A DNA stretch of 64,000 nucleotides from Antitrichia curtipendula. Taxonomy: Eukaryota; Streptophyta; Bryopsida; Hypnales; Leucodontaceae. Shown here one piece after another: positions 54,719-64,000 of this stretch. The notes beneath the pieces were generated by a model. It did no database searches and was not told the origin of the DNA. It was given only the letters and a program-made list of their open reading frames with translations. The stretch spans positions 7,786,145 to 7,850,144 of the forward strand of contig OX579633.1 in NCBI GenBank assembly GCA_951230915.1, read 5' to 3'. A program made the position numbers and the translations under genes. Position 1 is the first letter of the stretch; each line of letters starts with the position of its first letter.

Positions 54719-55012
54719 AGGTATGAGGCTGTAAAAGCGACCTGTCTTTAAAAGCGATCTGGTAGATTTTGTCTCTAACATGTATCAGAAGTGTACATTC
54801 CAGGAAGGGGTCGCTTTTAGAAACCACTGTGTTTTCAACTTTAAAAATTCATAACTAATTCCATAAAGGTCCAAAAAATATGAAACGACTTGGATTAGAT
54901 GTCAATTCCATTTTTCTTACCACGAAAATTTACTGAAAATTGTTTTAAGGAGTTTAGCTTCCCCCTAAATGCAAATCAGCTGGTAAAGGGTCGCTTTTAC
55001 AGCCCTCTACAA
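54719..55012. mobile_element. TA-type MITE (about 294 bp)
   Basis: Related to 7276-7565 through 'gtgtacattccaggaa'-type centre, 'ttcataactaattcc', 'tttactgaaaattgttt' and a right end with 'ggtcgcttttacagcc'. The left TA is at 54717-54718; the right end is worn (ctacaatac). Confidence 0.7.
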
Positions 55013-55102
55013 TACATGCTCTTCATGGCTGCGAGAGGATCAAAAGGGAGAAGAGCTGCAGACTCCAGCACATTCGCCACAGTACACAGACTGATAATGG
55101 GT

Positions 55103-55262
55103 CTTAGGGTCTTTTTACACCCAAAATCTTTGGGTTAGAACCCAAAGAAATGGGAGGTGTTTTGATTGGAAGATAGCTATGGAGCCAAAGCAAAGACCCA
55201 ATCAAAACACTCCATTTCTGTGAACTCCAACCCAAAGTTTTTTGGGTATAAACAGGCCCTTA
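55103..55262. mobile_element. Foldback MITE, hAT-like ends (160 bp)
   Basis: Starts TTAGGGTCTTTTTACACCCA and ends GGGTATAAACAGGCCCTTA; the arms continue to pair through CTTTGGGTT / AACCCAAAG and 'ggaggtgttttgattgg' / 'ccaatcaaaacactcc'. TAGGGxCTGTTTxxACCC-like termini are common in plant hAT MITEs, from memory. An 8-bp duplication was not evident. Confidence 0.75.
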
Positions 55263-55540
55263 GTAGTGGACGAGGCTTAGTTCGTCTATTGACTAGCTAG
55301 CTCTGTCATAATTAATTTCATTCGTACTGAACGTAGCTTAAGTTCCCGTAGCAATAAGTTTGAGGCCTCAAGGCTTCTCTCTGCAGTCTGCACTGATGTG
55401 CTTCGGTCCCTGCATGTCTGCTTCGGTCGGTCCCTATCCTGCTTGCTGTGTCTGTCCTCGGTACCTTGTTTCTCCTGCCAGGCCACTTGTGGCTGATGGC
55501 TTGTGCGAATGGAATATCATTCAGTGATTTGTACCAAGCT

Positions 55541-56848
55541 AGTATGCTCGAAAAGCGATCATTTAAGGACTTGTCCACCTTTTCCATAGGTTTGCATGAA
55601 CATAATTATTTTTAACTTATTTTTCAGAGAAAGAATATTACATGCCAAACTTAACACATTCGAGTGGTTTCATATTTTTTGAAGTTTTTTTGAATTAGTT
55701 ATGAATTTTCAAAGAATTTTGTTGTAGGTACCTATTTGTGACCCTAGGTCTCCCAAATGCATCCACTTGCAACTTCTAAAGTGATTTGAGGAAACCAAGG
55801 CCAATGATTGGCTCTTGCAATAAATAATATTTTTTCTCCATTCAATCAATGGCTAAAGTGGTTCATTTAACCCCTAAAGGACCAAACACCATTTTTTTGA
55901 CAACATAGCAATTTTGGGCAGCTCACTACGATTAGAATATTTTTTCTTTTTCTTTGAAATTTTCACACAAGATGTACCCGGGGAGTAGCTTTAAGGCCCA
56001 ACAATTTTCATAACTTTTGACTTCGTGGTTAAAAAGTTATTGCATGATATGTGACTTTCATTGGTCGGCGGGCAACCCGGGCAGATGAAAAAACTTCTTT
56101 AAAAATCACTTTTTTTTAAAATAAATATTTTAAATTGGTTCTTTAGATTTATATATACATGAGAAGATTTGAATCATTCCATTTTGATTAATGAGATGAA
56201 AGTTATGAGGAGTCTTGGTTTGAGAATAGTTATGGAATTTCTACTCCAAGATAAATTTTGAAGTCTTTTATTTAACTCAATTTTTAATATTTTTGAATAA
56301 AAACAAAAAAATTGGGTGTAGATTGTTTATTAAAAGATTACAACCTTTGGGATTGGCATTTTTCAATTCCTTATTTAAATTCTTAACAATTTAGTGTTTT
56401 GAACATTCTCTACCTCTTTGTACTTACTAATTTTTTCCTATATGTTTTACAATTCCAAATGATCTGAAATTTTTGAAGCATGTAGCCAACTTGCCTTGAA
56501 GAATGAATACAAAGAGTAACCACCATTTTGGACATTTTTTCATACAAATGTGACCTTGTGAAGTGCAGCTGCCCAAATTTTTGCAGGGACAAAAAAAGGA
56601 TTTTTGCTAACTAAAACACTATTATCTTGCAATCCACACGGTGGATATTTCTGAAATTTTTTCCACAACTTCTCAAACTAGTTTAGTACAAGATCCTATG
56701 GTTACATTTTTCCAAAAATGTTTTTTTTTTTTTAGAATTTGGTACTTGTATTAGAAATGGTAGTTTTGGAGTGTTTTTGGTGGAAACATAGTCTCTGACC
56801 TTTAGGGATTAAGGACCATCTCATATCCATTCAATAATTTGTCTGAAA
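55541..56848 (-). mobile_element. Long-subfamily MITE copy interrupted by a TTAA element
   Basis: Reverse-oriented copy of the 12149/28544 family, starting 'tagtatgctcgaaaagcgatc' and running to 55866. It is broken by the 55871-56808 element and resumes at 56809 with 'ttaaggaccatctcatatcc', matching the complement of 12208-12229. The outer right end beyond 56848 is lost. Confidence 0.8.
55871..56808. mobile_element. TTAA-flanked element, first subfamily (938 bp)
   Basis: TTAA at 55867-55870 and 56809-56812 flanks CCCCTAAAGGACC and GACCTTTAGGGA. The uninterrupted host counterparts at 12226-12229 and 28614-28617 each carry one TTAA. Its interior matches the worn copy at 41449-41960 and the ends of 470-3864. 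No transposase. Confidence 0.9.
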
Positions 56849-56854
56849 CTGTGC

Positions 56855-58260
56855 CGCAGCAGCTGCGTGACATGGCACAGCGACTGCCACGTCATACAAA
56901 AAAAATTCAAAATAAATAAATAAATTTGTTTATCTTGTTTTTTCATTTTAAGATTTTTTTTTTTTTTTCATTTAAATTTTTTTTTTTTTTTTTCTGACAG
57001 CGGCCGTTCTTTTGCTGCCGGGGGAACAGCGCCGGGAACAGGCCCGAAACGGTCCTCCAGGCCCGCGAAAAAACCATCTAATGATTACAAGAATCAAGAT
57101 TAGATGGCCAAGGACCAAGGCAATATCTTCAGTGAAGCAATTGTTTTCAACATATATTCATATGTCTAAGTATAATGTGTATGTATTATTGTTGACTGAG
57201 TGATAGACATTTGATCTTCCATGAAAACAATTTTGGATAAGTTGAGATCAACAAACCCAAATTTGGAATCATAAAATTAAATCTAAATATAAGTTGTGTG
57301 ATGTCATTTATATCAAGGATTTCAATGAGAATGATGAATCCTTGGCAATCTAGTCAAACAAGAAAATGGATGATTTTCATCCAAATTTTGTTAATGAACA
57401 TCCACATAATTTAGTGAAGTTCAAATCATAATTCTACTCGACTTAAATTCATTAGGTTAGGAAATCACACATCATAACACTAATAGGTATTACTTTTGAA
57501 AGATTGCATATTTGTCAAACACTCCCGATCATATCGACACTCACAATACTTTAGAATGATAATATCAATATAATACGGATTATGCTACCTTTATTACTCC
57601 CTAAAACAGTGTGACTGTCATCCAAATTTCATCAGTCTTCCATCTAGATTTCATCCAAGTTCTACATTATGTAGACAACGTCAATTTCGTTAAAATGGCA
57701 TATGAAATCCGCCACTTTGTCTGAACATCTAGGACTGGTATAGATAGGTATAGATGTAAACCCGCCAAAGTTCTGGAATGCCGCCATTTTAATGAAATTC
57801 ACGTTAGACCCCAAAAAAATCATTCAAAATTCATCCAATTTGAACTCTAGAATCACGCAAATTTTTCAAAATTGGAGAATGATTCCTTGGCTAACCTACA
57901 CGATCTCCCTGGAGCTTCAAGGTGCTAGAACTGAACATATTCAAACAAGAATCCGGTCCAAAGATCTCACAGCAGTTGTAAACTTCAACAAAACTGTTGA
58001 TCAAAAGCAGAAAACAGGTACACAATTACACATAACGTTTCGATTCCTCATATACATTAGAACGGCTCGTCTCGCTTCTTTTCCATCACTGCTCCTATGG
58101 TCCTAAACCGCTCTACAATAGTGAAGCATCATGGCAGTTCTTGCAACTTCATCGGAGACTTCTCTCTTCTAAAATCCTCACAGAACAAGATCAACAACCT
58201 CGGATTTGAAGACTCACAGAAAAGTGCAACTCCCACGCAGGCTACTGGCAACTTAGGCAG
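56855..58260. other. Mixed intergenic DNA before BTB copy 2
   Basis: Includes T-homopolymer runs (56940-56995) and a short GC-rich patch (57000-57070) with no recognised origin. 57595-57670 has 'catccaaatttcatc' and 'catctagatttcatcc', complementing similar text at 62435-62500, a diffuse repeat. The 3' region of the BTB gene may extend to about 58100. Confidence 0.45.
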
Positions 58261-58264
58261 TTTC

Positions 58265-59440
58265 TCAGTGAAAGTGGAGCACCGAAGCCAAAGAGCTGGT
58301 GCTGATGAAGTCAAAAACTCTCTCTTTCTGCAACTGTATCAACTCGGCCTGCTGCTTCAAGGGCAAGGTCAAAAACAAGTCCGCAGCTGCTGCTTCAAAA
58401 GTCCCCACCTTCAACGAAGACTTCAGTACCGGGTGCCAATCGGCCAACAACGCCATTCGTTCTTGCGGTTTTAATACCAAACGTCCAGCGACGACCTCCT
58501 TGTACATCATAAGAACAAGCTCTGCGAATTCCCGCTTTGAAAACACAGCAGGGTCTTGTTCGACTGGTAGGTGACTGATGTATTTTGGAATCGCATCTAA
58601 ATGCACAATGCCTTGCACCAATTCCTCAGCCACTTGGCCCTTCAGCAAAGCCTCTAATATCCAACTCATTGCTCGGATCATCTCAAAATTGGACCTACTA
58701 AAGCTGTCAATATGCATATTCGTATAGCTAGAAGTAGTTCGAAGCAACTCATCGCAGTCTCTTTCAATGTCGAAGAATACTTCCTTTGCCGCTTGATTAA
58801 GAATTGCAACGACCTTCCTGGAATACCCAGACGGTGGAGCACATCGAAAGGCTTCCAAGAATGCTGGCGATTCCAGTACACTCGGAATACTTGACTCCTC
58901 GAGGACACCGTTAAACAAGACAAGCAATTGCTTGTGACGGTCCTCTTCACTCTCATCCAACCCCAACCGGGCCACCAAATCCTTGAGGTGAATGCGAGGA
59001 AAGTCCGGAGATGCCGCGTACTCTCGGACCCTAATATCCTCTTCATCCGACCAATACATGGATGATAAGGAAAAGGAGATCCGCTCCATGAGCCCCCTGA
59101 AATCTATCTGTGAAGCGACTTTTAGAAGCTCCAAACCATGTTCCACGCTTTCAAGGCTCTTCCCAAATGGTGAGTACATGTTAGAAAAACAATTGAAGTA
59201 ATGCTGAACATCTCTTTGGACCTCCAAATAAAACTCAATTGGTTCAGATATCGATGGAGGGTTTCGTTCATTCCATCTCTCGCTCAAGCATGTGCTGAAG
59301 TACTTGCTGTGCGTGCTCAGAACATGCGAATGTAGATGGATGAGAGCTAACACTTGATCTCTGCTTCCCGCTTTTGGTACCAAGATGATGGTCGCATCTT
59401 GACCTCTTCCTGACCCCCCACCAAGTGTCATGACCTCCAT
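58265..59440 (-). CDS. BTB/POZ domain protein, plant At1g63850-like (copy 2)
   Basis: Predicted 391-residue paralogue of 35738-36934. BTB-like region at about residues 12-115 (DATIILVPKAGSRDQVLALI, HLHSHVLSTHSKYFSTCLSE, HYFNCFSNMYSPFGKSL, LELLKVASQIDFRGLMER), then YWSDEEDIRVREYAASPDFP, RIHLKDLVARLGLD and WILEALLKGQVAEELVQGIV. The middle (about residues 185-250) has diverged most from copy 1. The start is ATG 59440; the open frame continues to 59572 only because it runs back through an inferred 259-bp intron whose acceptor is at 59452-59453. The likely role is a CUL3 adaptor or a signalling scaffold; no experimental basis here. No nonsense or frameshift, so both copies look functional. Confidence 0.85.
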   Translation of the reverse strand: MEVMTLGGGSGRGQDATIILVPKAGSRDQVLALIHLHSHVLSTHSKYFSTCLSERWNERNPPSISEPIEFYLEVQRDVQHYFNCFSNMYSPFGKSLESVEHGLELLKVASQIDFRGLMERISFSLSSMYWSDEEDIRVREYAASPDFPRIHLKDLVARLGLDESEEDRHKQLLVLFNGVLEESSIPSVLESPAFLEAFRCAPPSGYSRKVVAILNQAAKEVFFDIERDCDELLRTTSSYTNMHIDSFSRSNFEMIRAMSWILEALLKGQVAEELVQGIVHLDAIPKYISHLPVEQDPAVFSKREFAELVLMMYKEVVAGRLVLKPQERMALLADWHPVLKSSLKVGTFEAAAADLFLTLPLKQQAELIQLQKERVFDFISTSSLASVLHFH

Positions 59441-59451
59441 CTGCTGAACGC

Positions 59452-59900
59452 CTTGATTCTGAACATTGACAAAAAAATTGGATCCTATTACAGAAGCTTC
59501 CATAGTCATAAAAGAAACAAGCTCGCAAACCTGATACTGCTTAGGCATAACTGAATCAAAAGCCAACCGCATACCCTGGCAAACTCTTACTTAAGAGCAG
59601 ATATGAGAACATACAATTCCGTAATCACCACCCAGTCACAGTTGGGGCAACAGTCAAGCATGCAGTTGAGGTAATTAAGACTTAAGCTAGCGTCAAGATG
59701 TGCAACTGACCTTGAGAAGCCCCGACATCTTCACCACCGACGTTGCAAACGTACGTACAGAATCAACGTGACTTGCAATGAGATGAAGAAGTCAAGTTGC
59801 AGCAGATTTGGAGCAATGCGTTCCACCAGCGCACTAGCTGCACGTACAAGATGAGAGCCTCGGAAAACCTTCAGTGATACACATTCTTCATGACTGGGGT
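59452..59900 (-). promoter_or_regulatory. BTB copy 2 5'UTR intron, leader exon and uORF
   Basis: The donor CTCAAG|GTCAGTTG (GT at 59709-59710) and acceptor AATCAAG|GCGTTCAGCAG match those of copy 1. The leader exon contains ATGTCGGGGCTTCTC close to its 3' end; spliced, it gives a short upstream frame MSGLLKAFSRWRS that overlaps the main ATG in another phase, so it may lower translation. Copy 1 lacks this ATG. Intron calls are inferred by comparison only. Confidence 0.6.
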
Positions 59901-59959
59901 CGACGATCATTACTACGCCGATCTTTGGGTAGCCGTCACTCCGTCAGCCTAACTGCCGC

Positions 59960-60385
59960 CAAATCTTACAGCTACGCTTGATGTCGACTAAGAAGAGCTG
60001 CAGTTCCTTCTCAGGCTTGAGTGAATGCCCAACAGTGTGTGTTTTTTGGTTTTCGGACTAAATGTCACATTTAATTATTTTTGGACTTTTCAGTGAATTT
60101 TGGACAAAACATTCAGAGATCTCTAGATATTAATAACATCGGGAGATCCCATGATGTTTGTATAGATTTCTTGATGTTTTATTTGAATTTTTTGATGTTT
60201 TGTATTATCTTTTGTTGATCTTTTTTTTTTCCTCCTAATGACCATTACTAATTTTTAGACTTTTCAAAGTCCAAAAGTAGTTAAATGTGGCATTCAATGG
60301 TTACGTGGCCTTTCTTTCAAGAAACTTCTGAGTTTTATGACTCCTTCATTTTGGGGGTTAGAATTGATGGAGGTCAATTTTGAGT
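59960..60385. other. Intergenic DNA upstream of BTB copy 2
   Basis: No recognised gene or repeat; may include promoter sequence for the minus-strand BTB gene. T-rich around 60180-60230. Confidence 0.4.
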
Positions 60386-60389
60386 ACGT

Positions 60390-60800
60390 TAGTGTGCTCT
60401 TATAGTGATCATTTAAGGGTTGGTCTGCCTTTTTAACAAGTTTATGTGGACAAAAATATTTTTAGATCGTTTTTCAAAGAAAGAAAATAGATGTGAATTT
60501 AATACGAGTGATTTTGTATTTTTTAAAGCATTTTTTAATTGCTTATAAATTTTCAAAGATTTAGAGCATAGGCACCTATTTGTAACCATAGGTCTACTAA
60601 AATCTGTCCACTTGCAATTTATAAAGAAATGTGAGGAAATCAAAGACAATGATTAGCTCTTGCAAAGAAAAGTTCAAAGATTTCTCGATTCATTCAATGG
60701 ATAAAGTGGTCCAAATACAAATCACCTCGTTTCTATTCTCTAGCTAATAATAAGGGCAATTTAAAGGAGGTAGGCGGGTTTAGAGCAAACTAGCTTTATG
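60390..60800 (-). mobile_element. TA-type MITE, long subfamily, reverse copy
   Basis: Starts 'ttagtgtgctcttatagtgat' and ends 'ggcgggtttagagcaaact', matching the complement of 12149-12558 over its length ('tttcaaagaaagaaaatag', 'gcataggcacctatttg', 'gacaatgatt.gctcttgca'). The site that corresponds to the 55867 insertion is intact but no longer TTAA. Termini are worn. Confidence 0.75.
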
Positions 60801-60809
60801 AAATTTTGA

Positions 60810-61490
60810 CATGCAATTCTTATATATGGTGTCTTTGCACGATAGATGAAATGAGGTTTTGAAAATATTTGGGCAACAATGTACAGGGCTACAATTAAAG
60901 TCTAACATTTTTTTAATACATTTACCTTTTTTTTCCTATAGGTTTGAAGCTACCTTTACTTTTTGAGACAATTGAGCATTGAATTGCCTAAAAGAACATT
61001 GATTCCTAATGAATGAAACGTCCTAATTTGTTTAGCCTAAGGACATTGCAAACAATTTAGTACAAACTATCTTAAACAATTCATTTTGTTTACAAATAAT
61101 TAATTTACTCTTAGGACATCCTAAATGAGTTCCAGAATTTGCTCTACCAATTATGACTCAAACTTTTCATTGCATTGTAATTAAAATTAAAAAAACTTTT
61201 TATCATTAGAAGTACATTCAAAGGTACCATACTTAGATAGTATGATAGGCAGTTTAGTGCCAAATATTCAATTAAAATTAAAAAATAAGCTTCAACATCT
61301 TAAAACATATATTTAAAAATTCACCATTAAATTTGTTTACTTTAATAAATTTGAAAGCTAACCTACAATATCTTCATTCCACACAATTAGATATTTTGGA
61401 ATCTAATCTAATTATTGTTATGTAATCTATAACTTCTACCCTAATACAGCTACTCACTTCTAAGCATGAATCTCTCATAAAGCTTCAAAA
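60810..61490. other. AT-rich intergenic DNA, nothing recognised
   Basis: Low-complexity A/T sequence with short unconvincing frames. Confidence 0.5.
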
Positions 61491-61494
61491 GTGA

Positions 61495-61965
61495 TGAGAA
61501 GCCAAGTGGTTTATACAAGTGAGGTGGTAGGAAGGAAAACAATCCATATAGGATGTATAATTTAGGATTAGTAGAAGCTCAACTACTCACATTTAAGTCA
61601 AATTTAAAGTAGAAATTGTGTTCAAAGTATAATTTTGAACCTCATTTAGGCATAATAGAATATTTTTTACAAAAATTTAAACCAAACTAATGTAAAAAAT
61701 GAAGTTAATTTTCATATGAAAAACTTGTTTGCAATTTTGAGCCTCCAATCAAAATTTATAGACAAAGTTGAAAGAGGAATTGGAAAGGATATTTTCTCTA
61801 ACATTTTTAAACATCCCTCTTTGAATTTTGTTTATAAATTTTTTTTGGAGGCTCAAAATCACAAACTGAGTTCTCAAGATGAAAGAGAATTTGATTTTTT
61901 AACTTTTTTTAGTTCAAAGTTTTTTGAAAAAGGTTATTCTCTTACAAACTATCTTTAAAATCCTT
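61495..61965. repeat. Foldback family A copy
   Basis: Has the end 'acaagtgaggtggtagga' and 'ccatataggatgtataattta', followed by 'tttaaagtagaaattgtg' and an inverted core ('cctccaatcaaaatttatagacaaa' region versus 'tttgtttataaattttttttggaggctc', shortened here). The right outer end is missing. Confidence 0.6.
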
Positions 61966-62365
61966 TAGTATTTTAAATCATACTTTATTTCTTTCTACTG
62001 ACTGATTTCTCCAAGCATGAGTATAAATATTTTTTGTTGAAATTTATATATATATTTCCAAATTATTTCTTCAAAATATTTGTGGAGACTTTTAAGTTGT
62101 AGTATCTATAAATTTTTAGGTAAATAATTTGAAAGATAGAACCCAACCAATTAGAAAGAATTCAAAATACTTCTTTTTTCAAATTCAAGCATCATGATCT
62201 TGTAATTGATAAGGTTTTTTATTATGAAATTTTAGGATGGTGTCTTCTAATAGGTTAACTAAAGGATCTTATGTTTGGATTTGTTTGAAAATAGATGTAG
62301 ATGAAGATTTTAACCTTGCTTTGGATTTGAGTACTTTGAAACAATTTCAGGACAAAACATATTAA
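61960..62365. repeat. Dispersed repeat shared with 41930-42320
   Basis: Common landmarks are 'ttgttgaaattt', 'gaaagat.aaccc', 'aaaatacttctttttt', 'gatcttgtaatt' and 'ccttgctttggatttgag'. Both copies follow a worn transposon copy. No ends or coding content recognised. Confidence 0.6.
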
Positions 62366-62679
62366 ATTACTTTTGAAATTAATGCAATTTTTGCAAAAGT
62401 TTGAATAGTTTAGACCCCCTTAAACTAATTGGATGTAATTTGGATGAACATGGTCTAATTATTGTCAACCATTCAGATGAAATCTAGATGCAACTAAATA
62501 TTGATGGATGAAAGCAAATAGATATTAAGAAAAATTCGATGAAGGCAGATGAAAGTGAATGAAAATCACACTATTTGAGGTAATATGAAAGTATTGTGAA
62601 CCACATGATATTGATTCTACCTAAACGACTCCAAACTATCATATTCCTATGTCTACAATTTTATATAATTCTAGAACTA

Positions 62680-62991
62680 AGGTAGAAGGCTCGAGAATAG
62701 TTTGGGCATTAAGAAACGCCCACCTGTAAAATGTACGCGATTTGTAAATGTTTTTTTTTTCATAGCCTTCACTGATGTACAAAAAATGTACATTTCAGGG
62801 GACAATTTTGGAGCGCTATGCCAGTTCAACTTCAAAATTTCATAACTAATTTCAAAAAGCTCAGAAAAATATGAAACAACTTAGGTTAGATGCCAAATCC
62901 ACTTCTCTTTCAAGAAAAACATTTCAAGAAGTTTTGCCTTCCCAAAATTAAGTTTCAGCTCTTAGGTGGGCGATTTCTGGACCTGTTACCT
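62680..62991 (-). mobile_element. TA-type MITE (312 bp)
   Basis: Opposite-oriented copy of 54169-54498. Begins AGGTAGAAGGCTCGAGAATA and ends TTTCTGGACCTGTTACCT, with TA at 62678-62679 and 62992-62993. Good copy with clear target duplication. Confidence 0.9.
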
Positions 62992-63003
62992 TAGTGTGAG
63001 TTA

Positions 63004-63669
63004 AGGTAGAACCACCCATTCCCGATCAGGGACCTAATTGCGATCAAATGTAAAGACCGTAATCATTTTAGAACTTAAATGTTCTTACACCATAGATAGC
63101 TTATGGTTTTGGTCAACAAACCATAAGCTATCTAAGGTGGAGACACCCATACCCGATCATCTAAGCTGTTTTTGAGCACATGATGAGCAGTATGAGGGGA
63201 TGCATATTTTTCTGCTGTGGAAGGATTGGAAATACGAAGACTGCAATTTTTCAGTAATTTTATTTTCAAAACTGGAATTATTGCGATTTTTGGGAGTCCA
63301 AATGTAGGCTGAACCCATAGCCAGTCTGTAGAGTTCTTCAATTCCGCTACTGAAGAGCATACTACCTGTTCACTTCTGCATTGAAAAAACACATGCATGT
63401 GGGATGACAAATTATCATTATCATCACACTTGGCATTCATAAAGCACTACGCATAGATTTTTCAGTGGTACTGCTTGGAACCTCATTACAACCACAAATC
63501 ACACACTCCCCTGGACCAAAATATTGGTGCCCTATCTGTTGGGTATGGGACCCTGGTTGGGTATAGGTGTCTCTACCTTATGGTGTAAGAACATTTAAGT
63601 TCTAAAATGATTACGGTCTTTACATTTGATCGCAATTAGGTCCCTGATCGGGAATGGGTGGTTCTACCT
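63004..63669. mobile_element. TA-type palindromic MITE, split by a later insertion
   Basis: The outer 92 bases are perfect inverted repeats including flanking TA (AGGTAGAACCACCCATTCCC at the left). Removing 63135-63578 plus one TA gives a 220-bp palindrome with an 8-base loop (TGGTCAAC). TA flanks at 63002-63003 and 63670-63671. Perfect arms imply very recent origin or homogenisation. Confidence 0.95.
63135..63578. mobile_element. TA-type MITE nested in the palindrome (444 bp)
   Basis: Ends AGGTGGAGACACCCATACCC and GGGTATAGGTGTCTCTACCT. TA at 63133-63134 and 63579-63580; the host palindrome needs only one TA there, so the second is the duplication. An older copy is at 53721-54166. Confidence 0.95.
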
Positions 63670-63671
63670 TA

Positions 63672-64000
63672 GTGATATTACTGCTGCGGCACACCAATTG
63701 AATTAACTTGCTTTGTCAGACTGAGGTGTGTACTTATGGCTCGTGAACAGGATTATTATTTAACATCGTTTTTGTACTGCAGTGGATGCAATGTCCTCGC
63801 GGCTCGAACTCTTCAATTCTTCATGCACGCAAGCCCCCGAAGAGACTGCAATGCTTCTTCTTCCACATTAATTAAATATCGTTAATTAATTAATTGTTTA
63901 TTTATTGACACAAATGAAACGGAATTCCATTGCAGAAAAATAAAACAAAACTCCAGCCACAGGTGGCAGCCTGGGGGCACAAATATCGTTATTTGGGGTA
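63672..64000. other. Window edge, no gene recognised
   Basis: A GC-richer stretch (63780-63870) after a 'tactgcag' could be an exon edge of a gene beyond the window, but no domain is visible. Near 63911 the text 'caaatgaaacg' and 'ccacaggtggc' also occurs at 2945-2985. Confidence 0.35.

Noticed and set aside
57000..57070. GC-rich patch as an exon or rRNA fragment
   Set aside because: Too short, no recognised motif, no adjacent frame.

Overview
The window looks like nuclear DNA of a land plant, most likely a non-seed plant such as a bryophyte; this is an inference from gene families, not proof of taxon. It is AT-rich and gene-poor. Four plant-type protein genes stand out as islands of higher GC: a tail-anchored F-box gene (9869-10894, minus), a membrane-anchored plant-specific protein of unknown function (32364-33857, plus), and two BTB/POZ paralogues (35738-36934 and 58265-59440, minus). 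A fifth locus, an F-box/kelch-like gene (47906-48874, plus), carries an in-frame TGA followed by another 130 open codons. No rRNA, tRNA, organellar or bacterial genes were recognised.

Pseudogenes: a partial tandem copy of the 3' half of the first F-box gene (9613-9860), a second F-box remnant (23097-24210), a hAT transposase C-terminus with one TGA (12904-13690), a Tc1-type (DDE with LNPIENLW) transposase with several lesions (34533-35560), and a doubtful Ty3-type integrase tail (11817-12074).

Most of the remaining DNA is small non-autonomous transposons, often nested. Two systems dominate. (1) Elements ending CCC..., flanked by TTAA on both sides (470-3864, 14850-17144, 15979-16945, 38942-39510, 55871-56808). 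Unoccupied relatives of two insertion sites exist elsewhere in the window and show single TTAA targets, so these behave like piggyBac-type elements. (2) About twenty elements ending AGGT.../...ACCT, flanked by TA, many of them long foldbacks. A hairpin interrupted at 63133-63580 directly proves TA duplication. The degenerate Tc1-type transposase at 34.5-35.5 kb is a plausible relative of their mobilising enzyme.

Layout: 1-7.6 kb nested repeats with a 3.4-kb TTAA element holding a 120-bp tandem array; 9.6-11.7 kb F-box gene with duplicated 3' end and triplicated upstream block; 12-14 kb hAT remnant and MITEs; 14.4-17.7 kb a nest at least four elements deep; 18-31.5 kb MITEs and an F-box pseudogene; 32-38.5 kb the membrane protein gene, Tc1 pseudogene and BTB gene 1; 39-46 kb AT-rich; 46.5-49.3 kb the interrupted F-box gene; 49-57 kb repeats; 58.2-60 kb BTB gene 2; 60.3-64 kb MITEs, including a nearly new palindrome. 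The two BTB genes share coding sequence, a predicted 5'UTR intron and leader, so they derive from one duplication. Comparison of the pair moves each start codon downstream of the longest open frame.
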